A DNA stretch of 8,212 bases from CALEUX01 sp964521525 (GTDB taxonomy: Bacteria; Bacteroidota; Bacteroidia; Bacteroidales; Marinilabiliaceae): positions 1 through 8,212 of the forward strand of contig CAZFTD010000159.1 in assembly GCA_964521525.1 (NCBI GenBank), in the 5' to 3' direction. The position numbers and the translations under genes are program-made. Shown here in pieces: positions 1-6,216 of the stretch (the stretch's first letter is position 1; every line of letters starts with the position of its first letter). Under the pieces are notes generated by a model. That model saw only the letters and a program-made list of their open reading frames with translations. It was not told where the DNA came from and did not search any database.

Positions 1-720
1 GCTTTTGGTGCCGAAGAGATGGGATTATTGGGTTCGAGATATTTTGTTGATAATCCTCCTGTGCCTGCATCATCCATAAAAGCCATGCTCAATTTTGATA
101 TGGTTGGCAGGCTCGACACCCTTCGAAACTTATCTATTGGTGGCACGGCTACAGCACTGGAACTGGAATCGGTTATTGATAGTATTGCACAGCCATTTAA
201 TTTGCGCATCAGAAAAAACCCTGAAGGAACAGGCCCTTCCGACCATGCTTCATTTTATTTGAGAAAAATTCCTGTATTATTTTTCACAACAGGTGTTCAT
301 GATGATTACCATACCCCAAACGACAAAGCGCATCTGATCAACGAAGAAGGGCTCGAATCCATTATCCTACTATCCCACAGTCTTTTAAACAAGCTGGGAA
401 ACTCAAACCAATCGATAACCTTTAACGAAGTAGCATCGGCTCAGCCAACTGTTAACCGCAGAAGGCTAAAAGCAACACTGGGAGTGATTCCCGATTTTGC
501 CTCACAGCAAAAAGGTGTGGGTGTTGATGGCGTGCGGCCCGGAGGCCCTGCCCATAAAGCAGGCCTGCAAAAAGGCGATGTAATTGTAGCTATTGATGGA
601 AATACAATAGAGAACATTTATGAATATATGTTCCGGTTAGCCAAATACAGCCCAGGCGATCGAATCAGTGTCGACATTCGGCGAAATAATGAAATTATTG
701 TATTTTTGATTGAATTATAG
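1..720 (+). CDS. M28-family metallopeptidase with C-terminal PDZ domain, 5'-truncated by the window edge
   Basis: The reading frame is open from base 1 and gives 239 residues before the stop at 718-720; the N-terminus, including the signal peptide and first zinc ligands, lies outside the window. The visible part begins at the M28 signature FGAEEMGLLGS (residues 2-12), which carries the Glu-Glu pair of catalytic base and zinc ligand. NFDMVGR follows, with its Asp at 33 the expected zinc ligand, then GPSDHASFY (78-86) and YHTPNDK with the last zinc-binding His at 104. Residues about 157-239 form a PDZ domain (RPGGPAHKAGLQKGDVIVAIDG). Known members are exported zinc aminopeptidases of the peptidase M28 group; the PDZ probably binds substrate C-termini or regulates access. 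The ATG at 19 falls inside the active-site motif and is not the start. The next gene begins 46 bases downstream on the same strand, so co-transcription is possible. The family call is secure; the substrate is unknown. Confidence 0.93.
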   Translation, partial: AFGAEEMGLLGSRYFVDNPPVPASSIKAMLNFDMVGRLDTLRNLSIGGTATALELESVIDSIAQPFNLRIRKNPEGTGPSDHASFYLRKIPVLFFTTGVHDDYHTPNDKAHLINEEGLESIILLSHSLLNKLGNSNQSITFNEVASAQPTVNRRRLKATLGVIPDFASQQKGVGVDGVRPGGPAHKAGLQKGDVIVAIDGNTIENIYEYMFRLAKYSPGDRISVDIRRNNEIIVFLIEL

Positions 721-766
721 AAAATATCGAAGGTCTGTAAATCCATTATTCTGAAAAATATGTAAT

Positions 767-1603
767 ATGAAGTTATTTAAGTTTTTCCTTATTTGGTTTG
801 TGGCAATAATTTTAACCTTAGCCACAAGCGTTTATCAACGGTTAACGGGGCCAACGCACCCCTTTAGAACAACCGTTACAATCGACAACGAACCAATTAA
901 GCTGCGCCTCCTTCGCAGTCACGGTGGTGAAACAGATGCTCCATTGCTATTGCCCATTCAGGATAAAACTGTAACTGCCATCATCCACTACAAGCAATAT
1001 CCTACAGTACAAAATTTTGTTACCGATACTTTTAAAATGGATGAGAAAGGGTTAACCTTTTACCTGCCCAACCAGCCACCTGCCGGAAAACTGCAATACC
1101 AGATTGATATTATCCATAACAATGAGACCATTAGTTTGCCTTCACAAATTATTCGTTTTAAAGGAGATGTGCCTGCCTTTTGGTTAATTCCACATGTACT
1201 GTTTATGTTTCTGGCAATTTTATTTAGTTTCTCAACCGGCATATCAGCCGCCTTCAACTTCCCGGTATTTAAAACCTATGCTTTATGGGCTGCTGTTTCA
1301 TTCTTTATAGGGGGCTTAATTTTAGGGCCCATTGTTCAAAAAGCGGCATTTGGCGATTGGTGGACAGGCATTCCGTTTGGCTGGGACCTTACAGATAACA
1401 AAACATTGATAGCTGCAATATTCTGGGCTTTTGCCCTGTTTAAAAATCATCAGCAGCCATCGCGTAAGTGGACTATAACAGCCTGCATTGTAATGATATT
1501 GATATATGCCATACCACACAGCATGTTTGGTTCAGAACTTGACCATGAAACCGGCAAAGTTATTCAAGGCTTAATTTTAATGTTACCGGCTGGTATCAAG
1601 TAA
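767..1603 (+). CDS. Conserved inner-membrane protein with an N-terminal periplasmic domain, function unknown
   Basis: The protein has 278 residues and starts at the first ATG after the peptidase stop. Hydrophobic segments lie at about 5-22, 137-156, 170-192, 212-225 and 234-252, so one N-terminal span is followed by a roughly 110-residue soluble part and four clustered spans. The soluble part (25-135) alternates short beta-like stretches and looks like an Ig-like or beta-sandwich domain. The stretch GPIVQKAAFGDWWTG and following GWDLTDNKTLIA (187-217) between spans 3 and 4 resembles, from memory, a motif kept in uncharacterised Bacteroidota membrane proteins. Its Trp, Asp and Lys residues could be functional, but I know of no assigned role. 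It lies 46 bases after the M28 peptidase and may share its transcript. A stem-loop without a clear U-tract follows. It is intact and clearly a gene; the function is not recognised. Confidence 0.85.
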   Translation: MKLFKFFLIWFVAIILTLATSVYQRLTGPTHPFRTTVTIDNEPIKLRLLRSHGGETDAPLLLPIQDKTVTAIIHYKQYPTVQNFVTDTFKMDEKGLTFYLPNQPPAGKLQYQIDIIHNNETISLPSQIIRFKGDVPAFWLIPHVLFMFLAILFSFSTGISAAFNFPVFKTYALWAAVSFFIGGLILGPIVQKAAFGDWWTGIPFGWDLTDNKTLIAAIFWAFALFKNHQQPSRKWTITACIVMILIYAIPHSMFGSELDHETGKVIQGLILMLPAGIK

Positions 1604-1632
1604 CTTTAGACATCCTTATTATTATCAAAAAC

Positions 1633-1673
1633 TTACAGATGATCGGAATTATTATATAACTGATAATCTGTAA
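1633..1673. promoter_or_regulatory. Imperfect 12-bp stem-loop after the membrane-protein gene
   Basis: Bases 1633-1644 (ttacagatgatc) pair with 1662-1673 (gataatctgtaa), with one mismatch and a 17-base A/T-rich loop. It begins 30 bases after the stop at 1603. No run of T follows directly on the plus strand, so it is a weak candidate for an intrinsic terminator; it could instead protect the 3' end of the upstream message or be incidental. Confidence 0.35.
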
Positions 1674-1747
1674 TTAAAAAAGATTTATAAACTTTTTTTT
1701 AATAACCAAATAAGGTATTATTTTTACGGCTTAATAAAGTCCACTCA

Positions 1748-2074
1748 ATGTTTTTTATAGGGCCATCGGCAAATATTTTACCCTATCTTCTTGTAATTCT
1801 TGTTTCGCTGGTGTATTACATCGAAGGCGGAACAAGGAAATCTTTGCCCATTATTACAGAGAAAAGCATTGAGGTTACAAATGAGAGAAATGCCGTTTTT
1901 GCTGACTATTATATCGACAACTATAATATAGATGACGATAAAACGGTAATCTATAATTTCGTTAAAGTTTCTCCTCTTCCGGAGTTACAGCCCTTTACAA
2001 ATTACAGGCTTTTATTAATTCCCAATGGCCCTCACAGGGCTCCTCCCTGCAATTCTGCTATTATTATTGCTTAA
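1748..2074 (+). CDS. Small single-span protein with a C-terminal His-Arg-Ala-Pro-Pro motif, upstream of the TonB receptor
   Basis: The protein has 108 residues. Residues about 8-24 (ANILPYLLVILVSLVYY) form one hydrophobic segment. An acidic, Asn/Tyr/Asp-rich middle follows (52-67), and near the C-terminus comes IPNGPHRAPPCN (91-102). Short Bacteroidota proteins with a conserved basic-residue-Pro-Pro tail often precede TonB-dependent receptor or metal-handling genes; this is from memory and not a named family match. The single Cys next to the Pro-Pro pair and the nearby His make a metal or redox role conceivable, but that is inference. The start is the ATG at 1748, after a long A/T-rich leader; the same frame stays open for a short distance upstream without another ATG. 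The receptor gene starts 239 bases downstream on the same strand. Confidence 0.65.
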   Translation: MFFIGPSANILPYLLVILVSLVYYIEGGTRKSLPIITEKSIEVTNERNAVFADYYIDNYNIDDDKTVIYNFVKVSPLPELQPFTNYRLLLIPNGPHRAPPCNSAIIIA

Positions 2075-2204
2075 TGATGCTTTCCTTACAGAATTCATAA
2101 CCAACAATTTAGCTTTAGAAAAATACGCCCAACGTATGGGTATTTTATGCTTTAGTGAACACTATTTTAATGATTGGCATCTCACTTTTATCAGAAAACG
2201 CTAA
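2025..2204 (+). CDS. Possible small ORF (59 residues) overlapping the RAPP-motif gene in another frame
   Basis: An ATG at 2025, inside the preceding gene and in a different frame, opens 59 codons ending in TAA at 2202-2204. The start of the product is Leu-rich (MALTGLLPAILLLLLLND). The rest (LALEKYAQRMGILCFSEHYF, then NDWHLTFIRKR) has normal amino-acid composition for a real protein. It may be a translationally coupled small membrane-associated protein, the frameshifted 3' end of a longer ancestral version of the upstream gene, or chance. There is no homology to support it, so it is listed as a weak candidate that fills most of the gap before the receptor. Confidence 0.22.
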   Translation: MALTGLLPAILLLLLLNDAFLTEFITNNLALEKYAQRMGILCFSEHYFNDWHLTFIRKR

Positions 2205-2313
2205 TTCCTGATAATATTAACAATTAAAGCTAAATCGTTCCTTTTTAAGAACCCATTATTAAGCAAGATATTCAGAAATTATATACCTATTGTATCATTT
2301 TTACACTAATAAA

Positions 2314-4425
2314 ATGTTGAAGCATATTATATTTACAACCTTTTTTTTAATACCAATTCTGGTATTATCGCAAAATCAAACACTTAGCGGACGTATTATT
2401 GATAGCAACAGTGAAAATCCCCTGCCGGGAGCTCACATCATGGTAGTGGGTACCACAGCTGGTACAGCAACCAATTCTGAAGGCCGCTTTACAATTGCGA
2501 ATCTTCCGGCAAGAGCCATCACCATCAGGGTTTCGTTTTCAGGCTATTCTACAATAGTTACCGACCTTTTACTGCCATTAACGAACGAACTGGAAATAAA
2601 AATGGAACCGGTAGCATATGATATTAATCAGGTGGTAGTTACCGGAACCCGCAGTCCAAAATCTTTAAAAGAAACGCCGGTTTTAACCCAGGTAATATCC
2701 TCATCTACTTTGGAGACAGCCGACTTGCCAACCATTGAAACAGCATTGGAGCGCACTGTTCCGGGCATTGAGTTCTCGCATGGCGCTTACGGGCCTTCCA
2801 TTCAAATGATGGGATTGCCTGGGAATTATGTCGTATTTCTGAAAGATGGCAATAAAATTGCCGGCGAAACCAACGGCAATATCGATTATAACAGGTTATC
2901 GACACAGGGAGCGGACCGCATAGAATTGGTTCGCGGTGCATCGTCGGTTTTATATGGTTCAAACGCCATGGCTGGAGTGGTAAACGTTATCTCAAAACCT
3001 CAAATTGAGCCCGTAAAACTTGATTTATTGACCCGCTATTCGAATTATAATACAGCTCTGATTGATGGTAACCTGGGCGTTAAGAACAATAATCTGGTAA
3101 GCCAATCGTCTTACCGGTTTTCGCATACCGATGGCTACGATTTAAATGACATTACAACCGATGGAAAAACGGTTGAGCGCACCACGTCCAACCAGTTTAC
3201 CCAGAAATTTATATGGACTCCGCTCAAAAAGCTTGAGATGGAAGCCCGTGGTTCCGTGTTTGTTAACCACATGGAACAATCGTTAACAGCTCGAAACGAT
3301 AAGGTTCATTCTGATTTGGATTATTCACTACGGTCGAAATTCTACTTTACCACCAAAACCAATATCGAAATCAACTGGCACGAAGATCGCTATAAAACTC
3401 ATGAAAAAGAAGAATACAACCGATTGCTCCAATACGATAATCGTTATAAAAATTTAAGGGCCATCAGCAATATTGCCCTAACCGATAACAATATTATTAC
3501 AAGTGGCGTTGAGTTCATTAGAGAAAAATTGGTAGCACCACGTAACAAGATTTTTTCGGAGAAAAACACCGACTGGGTTTTCTATGTTCAGGATGATGCC
3601 CGGATAACCAAATGGCTCTCGTTAACAGGTGGTATCCGCTATAATTACAATGTTGATTTTACCAACCATACCACGTGGCAATTATCAGCAATGACCAATT
3701 TCAATTGGTTAACCATTCGTGCAAATCTGGCCACCGGCTTTAAAACACCTACGCTGAAAGAACTGTATATGGATTACAGGATACCCACCGGATTCCCTAT
3801 TACACTTAAAGGAAACCCAGAGCTTGAACCGGAAGAAAGTAAATACAGATCCATATCGGCTGAGGCAAATTTTAAGAAACTGAATCTTTCGGTTAATGTT
3901 TATCAAAACAACATTGACAAAATGATTACTGAAGTACAACTTCCTTTTAATCCTGCCAATCCCGGACTTCATTACGTTTATCAAAATGTTGATGAAGTAA
4001 AGGTATATGGTATTGATTTTCTGGCAAACTGGAAACCACGACAAGATATTCATGTGAGCGGTGGATACAGCTATTACAGTGCGCTTGACGAGGGTCAGGA
4101 CCGTCAGTTGATTGGTAGCCGAAACCACACCGCCCGGCTTAACCTCGATTATTATATGCAACACACCTTGCAGCCAAAAATTTCTTTACAAGGCAGTTAT
4201 TTTGGAGAAATTTACCGTACAATTATTGATGAAGAAAGTGGAGAAGAAACCAATGCCTGGCTGAATGGTTTTACTTTATGGAAAACAGTATTCTCGCTTA
4301 AACCCATCAAAAACATTACAATTAATTGTGGTGTAGATAATATTTTTGACTACACCGATAAAAAAACATTTGCCACATTCAGTCCCGGTAGAACATTTTT
4401 TGCAGGACTGAGGCTTTCGCTCTAA
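2314..4425 (+). CDS. TonB-dependent outer-membrane receptor with CarboxypepD_reg N-terminal domain
   Basis: The protein has 703 residues. I chose the ATG at 2314 because it puts a classical signal peptide at the N-terminus (MLKHIIFTTFFLIPILVLSQ, cleavage near residue 20). A TTG eight codons earlier is in frame but would add a polar stub. Residues 22-98 are the carboxypeptidase-like beta-sandwich typical of Bacteroidota receptors (LSGRIIDSNSENPLPGA). QVVVTGTR (106-113) leads into the plug (about 115-228), with a clear VLYGSNAMAGVVNVIS at its end. The rest is a 22-strand-type beta-barrel. FKTPTLKELY (from 476) and GNPELEPEE (from 500) match the FRAP/NPNL boxes seen in heme, siderophore and related receptors. 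No His lies between those boxes, so a heme assignment is unsupported. It imports a scarce solute using TonB-ExbBD energy; the ligand is unknown. A strong terminator follows, so it ends its transcript. Confidence 0.95.
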   Translation: MLKHIIFTTFFLIPILVLSQNQTLSGRIIDSNSENPLPGAHIMVVGTTAGTATNSEGRFTIANLPARAITIRVSFSGYSTIVTDLLLPLTNELEIKMEPVAYDINQVVVTGTRSPKSLKETPVLTQVISSSTLETADLPTIETALERTVPGIEFSHGAYGPSIQMMGLPGNYVVFLKDGNKIAGETNGNIDYNRLSTQGADRIELVRGASSVLYGSNAMAGVVNVISKPQIEPVKLDLLTRYSNYNTALIDGNLGVKNNNLVSQSSYRFSHTDGYDLNDITTDGKTVERTTSNQFTQKFIWTPLKKLEMEARGSVFVNHMEQSLTARNDKVHSDLDYSLRSKFYFTTKTNIEINWHEDRYKTHEKEEYNRLLQYDNRYKNLRAISNIALTDNNIITSGVEFIREKLVAPRNKIFSEKNTDWVFYVQDDARITKWLSLTGGIRYNYNVDFTNHTTWQLSAMTNFNWLTIRANLATGFKTPTLKELYMDYRIPTGFPITLKGNPELEPEESKYRSISAEANFKKLNLSVNVYQNNIDKMITEVQLPFNPANPGLHYVYQNVDEVKVYGIDFLANWKPRQDIHVSGGYSYYSALDEGQDRQLIGSRNHTARLNLDYYMQHTLQPKISLQGSYFGEIYRTIIDEESGEETNAWLNGFTLWKTVFSLKPIKNITINCGVDNIFDYTDKKTFATFSPGRTFFAGLRLSL

Positions 4426-4465
4426 TAAATAAAAATCCCCGGCAAAACCGGGGATTTTTATTTAT
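4425..4465 (+). terminator. Strong intrinsic terminator of the TonB receptor gene
   Basis: A perfect 18-bp stem runs from 4425-4442 (ending ccccgg) to 4448-4465 (starting ccgggg), with a 5-base loop caaaa. The stem has a GC core flanked by A-runs and T-runs, so it can act in both directions. It starts at the last base of the receptor stop codon. Confidence 0.92.
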
Positions 4466-4482
4466 ATAAACTGTTCGTTAAT

Positions 4483-4496
4483 CAATAGTTCGTTAA
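4483..4496 (+). repeat. Left terminal inverted repeat of the IS
   Basis: The sequence caatagttcgttaa is the exact reverse complement of 5617-5630. The 9-mer gttcgttaa inside it (4488-4496) is also present directly outside the element at 4473-4481, 15 bases upstream, giving a small tandem repeat at the left boundary. Confidence 0.85.
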
Positions 4497-4502
4497 ATAA
4501 AG

Positions 4503-5613
4503 ATGCAAAATATTGATCTACAATATAATAGACATTATAAATATTTGTTTGAGTCCCTAATAATCAGCAACTTAATAGATTCTCCAATCTATAAAAAAGT
4601 TATGACTATCAGGAATCAAGAACCTCGCAAAGAGCTTATTAACAGCATATTAGAAACGCTACCAAACATCAATCAATGGAGGAGAGTGTTTGTTATTGAG
4701 ACACTTATCCTATTTATGTTATGTCTATCCGTGGAAGGATTAACTTTCTTCAGCTTGCAAGATATGGAAAATATAAAGAACAAAGATATCGACAACAGTT
4801 TGAAAAGCGCTTTGATTATCTGGCATTCAATAAAGAGTTAATCCTTTCACAGGGAAGTGGACGTTACGCCATCGCTTTTGACCCAAGCTATGTGAGTAAA
4901 TCTGGAAAAAAACACCCGATGTTGGTTGGTATTGGTCTGGCTGTACGAGCTGTACCAAGTGGGGTCTCGAAATTGGTGGGATGGCCGCTATTGATATTGA
5001 TAACCCCACAGCGTTTCACATTGAAGCAGTGCAAGCTCTAAATTCTGATGAACAGTCCTTTCAGATTGGTATGGTAGCATTATTTCCGATAGAAAAGACA
5101 CCTTAACATCAATATCTAAGTATCTGGCTGCAGATGCCTGGTTTTCTAAGAAGCCTTTTACTGATAAAGTTATCTCATCAGGCATGCATCTGGTCAGCCG
5201 ATTTAGAGACGATGCAGATCTAAAATACATCACCCTACCGGAAAAAGAGGAAAGCCTCGAAAACATGCTGGGAAAATTCTTGTTAAGGACATCAACAAAG
5301 AGTACTTCAATCTGGAATCAAGTAACGAGGGGAAAACAACATACCGGGTTAAATGATTCTCAGGCCAGAAGTGAAAACAAACTGAATTTCCATTTCAATG
5401 CCTCACTTACCGCTATTAACATTGCAAAATCAATTCATTGGTTGGGTATACCAAAGGAGCAACAGGGATCATTCTCTATGTCTGATATTAAAATATTAAA
5501 TCACAATATGTTAATGCTTAATCGATTTTTTGACGTGTTCGGTATTTACCCACACTCTGCTAAAAATCAGAAATATGTCAAAGAGCTTATATTATATTAT
5601 TATGGCCGCTTAA
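4503..5613 (+). pseudogene. Inactivated DDE transposase (IS4/IS701-like), multiply frameshifted with catalytic-region deletion
   Basis: Joining frames recovers one transposase. It starts at ATG 4503 (MQNIDLQYNRHYKY). The frame slips near 4711-4722 into MSIRGRINFLQLARYGKY and then AFDPSYVSKSGKK, which carries the first catalytic Asp. It slips in the A7 run 4906-4912 into TPDVGWYWSGCTSCTKWG; near 5060-5066 into DWYGSIISDRKD and then AADAWFSKKPF (second Asp) and GMHLVSRFRDDADL; and near 5235-5242 into GKRGKPRKHAGKI and YFNLESSNEGK. All four slips have the sign of a single lost base. Around 5325-5335 the text jumps to KQHTGLNDSQARSENKLNF, so the stretch expected to hold the Y-x2-R-x3-E-x6-K motif with the catalytic Glu is absent. 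Near 5591-5603 a 2-base shortfall relative to the 7871-7977 copy moves the end out of frame, away from the ancestral stop at 5611-5613. It cannot make active enzyme. Confidence 0.88.
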
Positions 5614-5616
5614 AAA

Positions 5617-5630
5617 TTAACGAACTATTG
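5617..5630 (-). repeat. Right terminal inverted repeat of the IS
   Basis: The sequence ttaacgaactattg is the exact complement of the left end and lies 4 bases beyond the ancestral transposase stop. The same 14 bases recur at 7964-7977 in the second IS fragment. Confidence 0.85.
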
Positions 5631-5641
5631 TGTTAATAACT

Positions 5642-5687
5642 GAATAAAAAAAGAGGCGATCCTTTTGAGACAGCCCCTTTTTTATTC
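5642..5687. terminator. Bidirectional terminator between the IS and the lipoprotein operon
   Basis: Bases 5642-5657 (gaataaaaaaagaggc) pair with 5673-5687 (gccccttttttattc), with one bulged A, one A-C mismatch and a 15-base loop. Both strands read a GC-rich arm followed by a run of T, so it can end transcription from the IS side and from the minus-strand lipoprotein genes, whose last stop is at 5761-5763. Confidence 0.75.
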
Positions 5688-5760
5688 TACCTATATAGTC
5701 GTTCGGTTCTGTTGTTGCTCTACTCTATACAGAGGTATTAAATCAACACTCTCAGTAATT

Positions 5761-6111
5761 CTATTTTGACACAACCAATCCTATATTGTCTTCATCATAG
5801 ACCAATTTGGTTGTATGATCTGACCTTATCTGGACAGCAACACTGCTTAAATAGCCGGATTCTGTATAGCCACTAACAATATAATTCCCAACATTGAGAA
5901 CAATGCTCGCTTTGAAGGTTGGTTTTTCAAACTTCCGAGAACAAATTAAAACTGTCTTATCTTCAACAGGATATACGTAAATGTTTTTCATAGAATTAAC
6001 AGTTTCAATGCTTAGTGTTCCTTCAAAAGAAACTTCATCCTGGCAGCCCACTGCAGAAAGGGACAATACGCTTAATATCGTAATAAAAACAAATATAAAT
6101 CTGGTTTTCAT
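5761..6111 (-). CDS. Small surface-type lipoprotein, about 116 residues, function unknown
   Basis: The chosen start is the ATG at 6109-6111, because it puts the signal peptide at the very N-terminus: MKTRFIFVFITILSVLSLSA then VGC, with the lipidated Cys at residue 23. An in-frame ATG at 6163-6165 would add 18 polar residues (MKIHHANSIRLYFKNYLR) before it, which does not suit a lipoprotein signal. After the Cys comes QDEVSFEG, an acidic stretch like the lipoprotein export signal that sends Bacteroidota lipoproteins to the outer surface; this reading is inference. The mature part (about 93 residues) is mostly beta-type, with alternating hydrophobic residues (KASIVLNVGNYIVSGYTESG), perhaps a small beta-sandwich. 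It is second in an operon, 105 bases after the stop of the 521-residue lipoprotein, and is followed by a bidirectional terminator. No family recognised. Confidence 0.78.
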   Translation of the reverse strand: MKTRFIFVFITILSVLSLSAVGCQDEVSFEGTLSIETVNSMKNIYVYPVEDKTVLICSRKFEKPTFKASIVLNVGNYIVSGYTESGYLSSVAVQIRSDHTTKLVYDEDNIGLVVSK

Positions 6112-6136
6112 CCGTAAATAATTTTTAAAATAAAGC

Positions 6137-6168
6137 CGGATGGAATTCGCATGATGAATTTTCATCCG
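6137..6168 (-). promoter_or_regulatory. Hairpin and duplicated start context between the two lipoprotein genes
   Basis: On the coding (minus) strand the 12-mer tacggatgaaaa occurs twice, at 6170-6159 and 6116-6105, each containing an in-frame ATG. The upstream copy can also fold: 6137-6145 (cggatggaa) pairs with 6160-6168 (tttcatccg), 9 bp with one G-U, which would sequester the upstream ATG and leave the downstream one free. This supports the downstream start and could tune translation of the second gene. Confidence 0.35.
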
Positions 6169-6216
6169 TACCTGTGATTAACGAATCATGCTCGTCTCAT
6201 TTTTAGTGTTTTTACG

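Larger units (their letters stand above)
4483..5630 (+). mobile_element. Degenerate IS4-superfamily-like insertion sequence, about 1.15 kb
   Basis: The ends are a perfect 14-bp inverted repeat: caatagttcgttaa at 4483-4496 and ttaacgaactattg at 5617-5630. Between them lies one transposase gene on the plus strand, now broken. The element sits 18 bases after the receptor terminator, a neutral landing place. The base string gttaa occurs just outside each end (4477-4481 and 5632-5636) and could be a 5-base target duplication if the element is taken as 4482-5631; the match is too A/T-rich to be certain. From memory, intact relatives encode about 400 or more residues, so this copy is shortened by an internal deletion. 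A second 3'-end fragment of the same element lies at 7871-7977. Confidence 0.85.

Noticed and set aside
2105..2150. Riboswitch upstream of the receptor, from the hairpin around aaaatac / gtatttt
   Set aside because: The stem is short and A/T-rich, and no cobalamin or other known riboswitch core is visible.
2290..2313. TTG start eight codons upstream for the TonB receptor
   Set aside because: It would place polar residues before a well-formed signal peptide; the ATG at 2314 gives the peptide directly.
3709..4164. 151-codon open frame on the minus strand inside the receptor gene
   Set aside because: It is antisense to strongly conserved receptor barrel sequence, with no recognisable domains.
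4711..5242. Programmed ribosomal frameshifting to make the transposase
   Set aside because: Four or more slips would be needed, only one in a slippery A-run, and the catalytic Glu segment is absent in any frame.
4827..5266. Minus-strand open frames across the transposase region
   Set aside because: The plus strand gives recognisable transposase peptides through the whole interval; the antisense frames have no features.
4503..5635. Several independent small genes in the IS region
   Set aside because: The open pieces join into one transposase sequence when frames are corrected, so they are fragments of a pseudogene.
6112..6165. Longer start of the small lipoprotein at the ATG 6163-6165
   Set aside because: It adds 18 polar and basic residues ahead of a lipoprotein signal, and this ATG lies within a hairpin; the internal ATG at 6109-6111 fits better.
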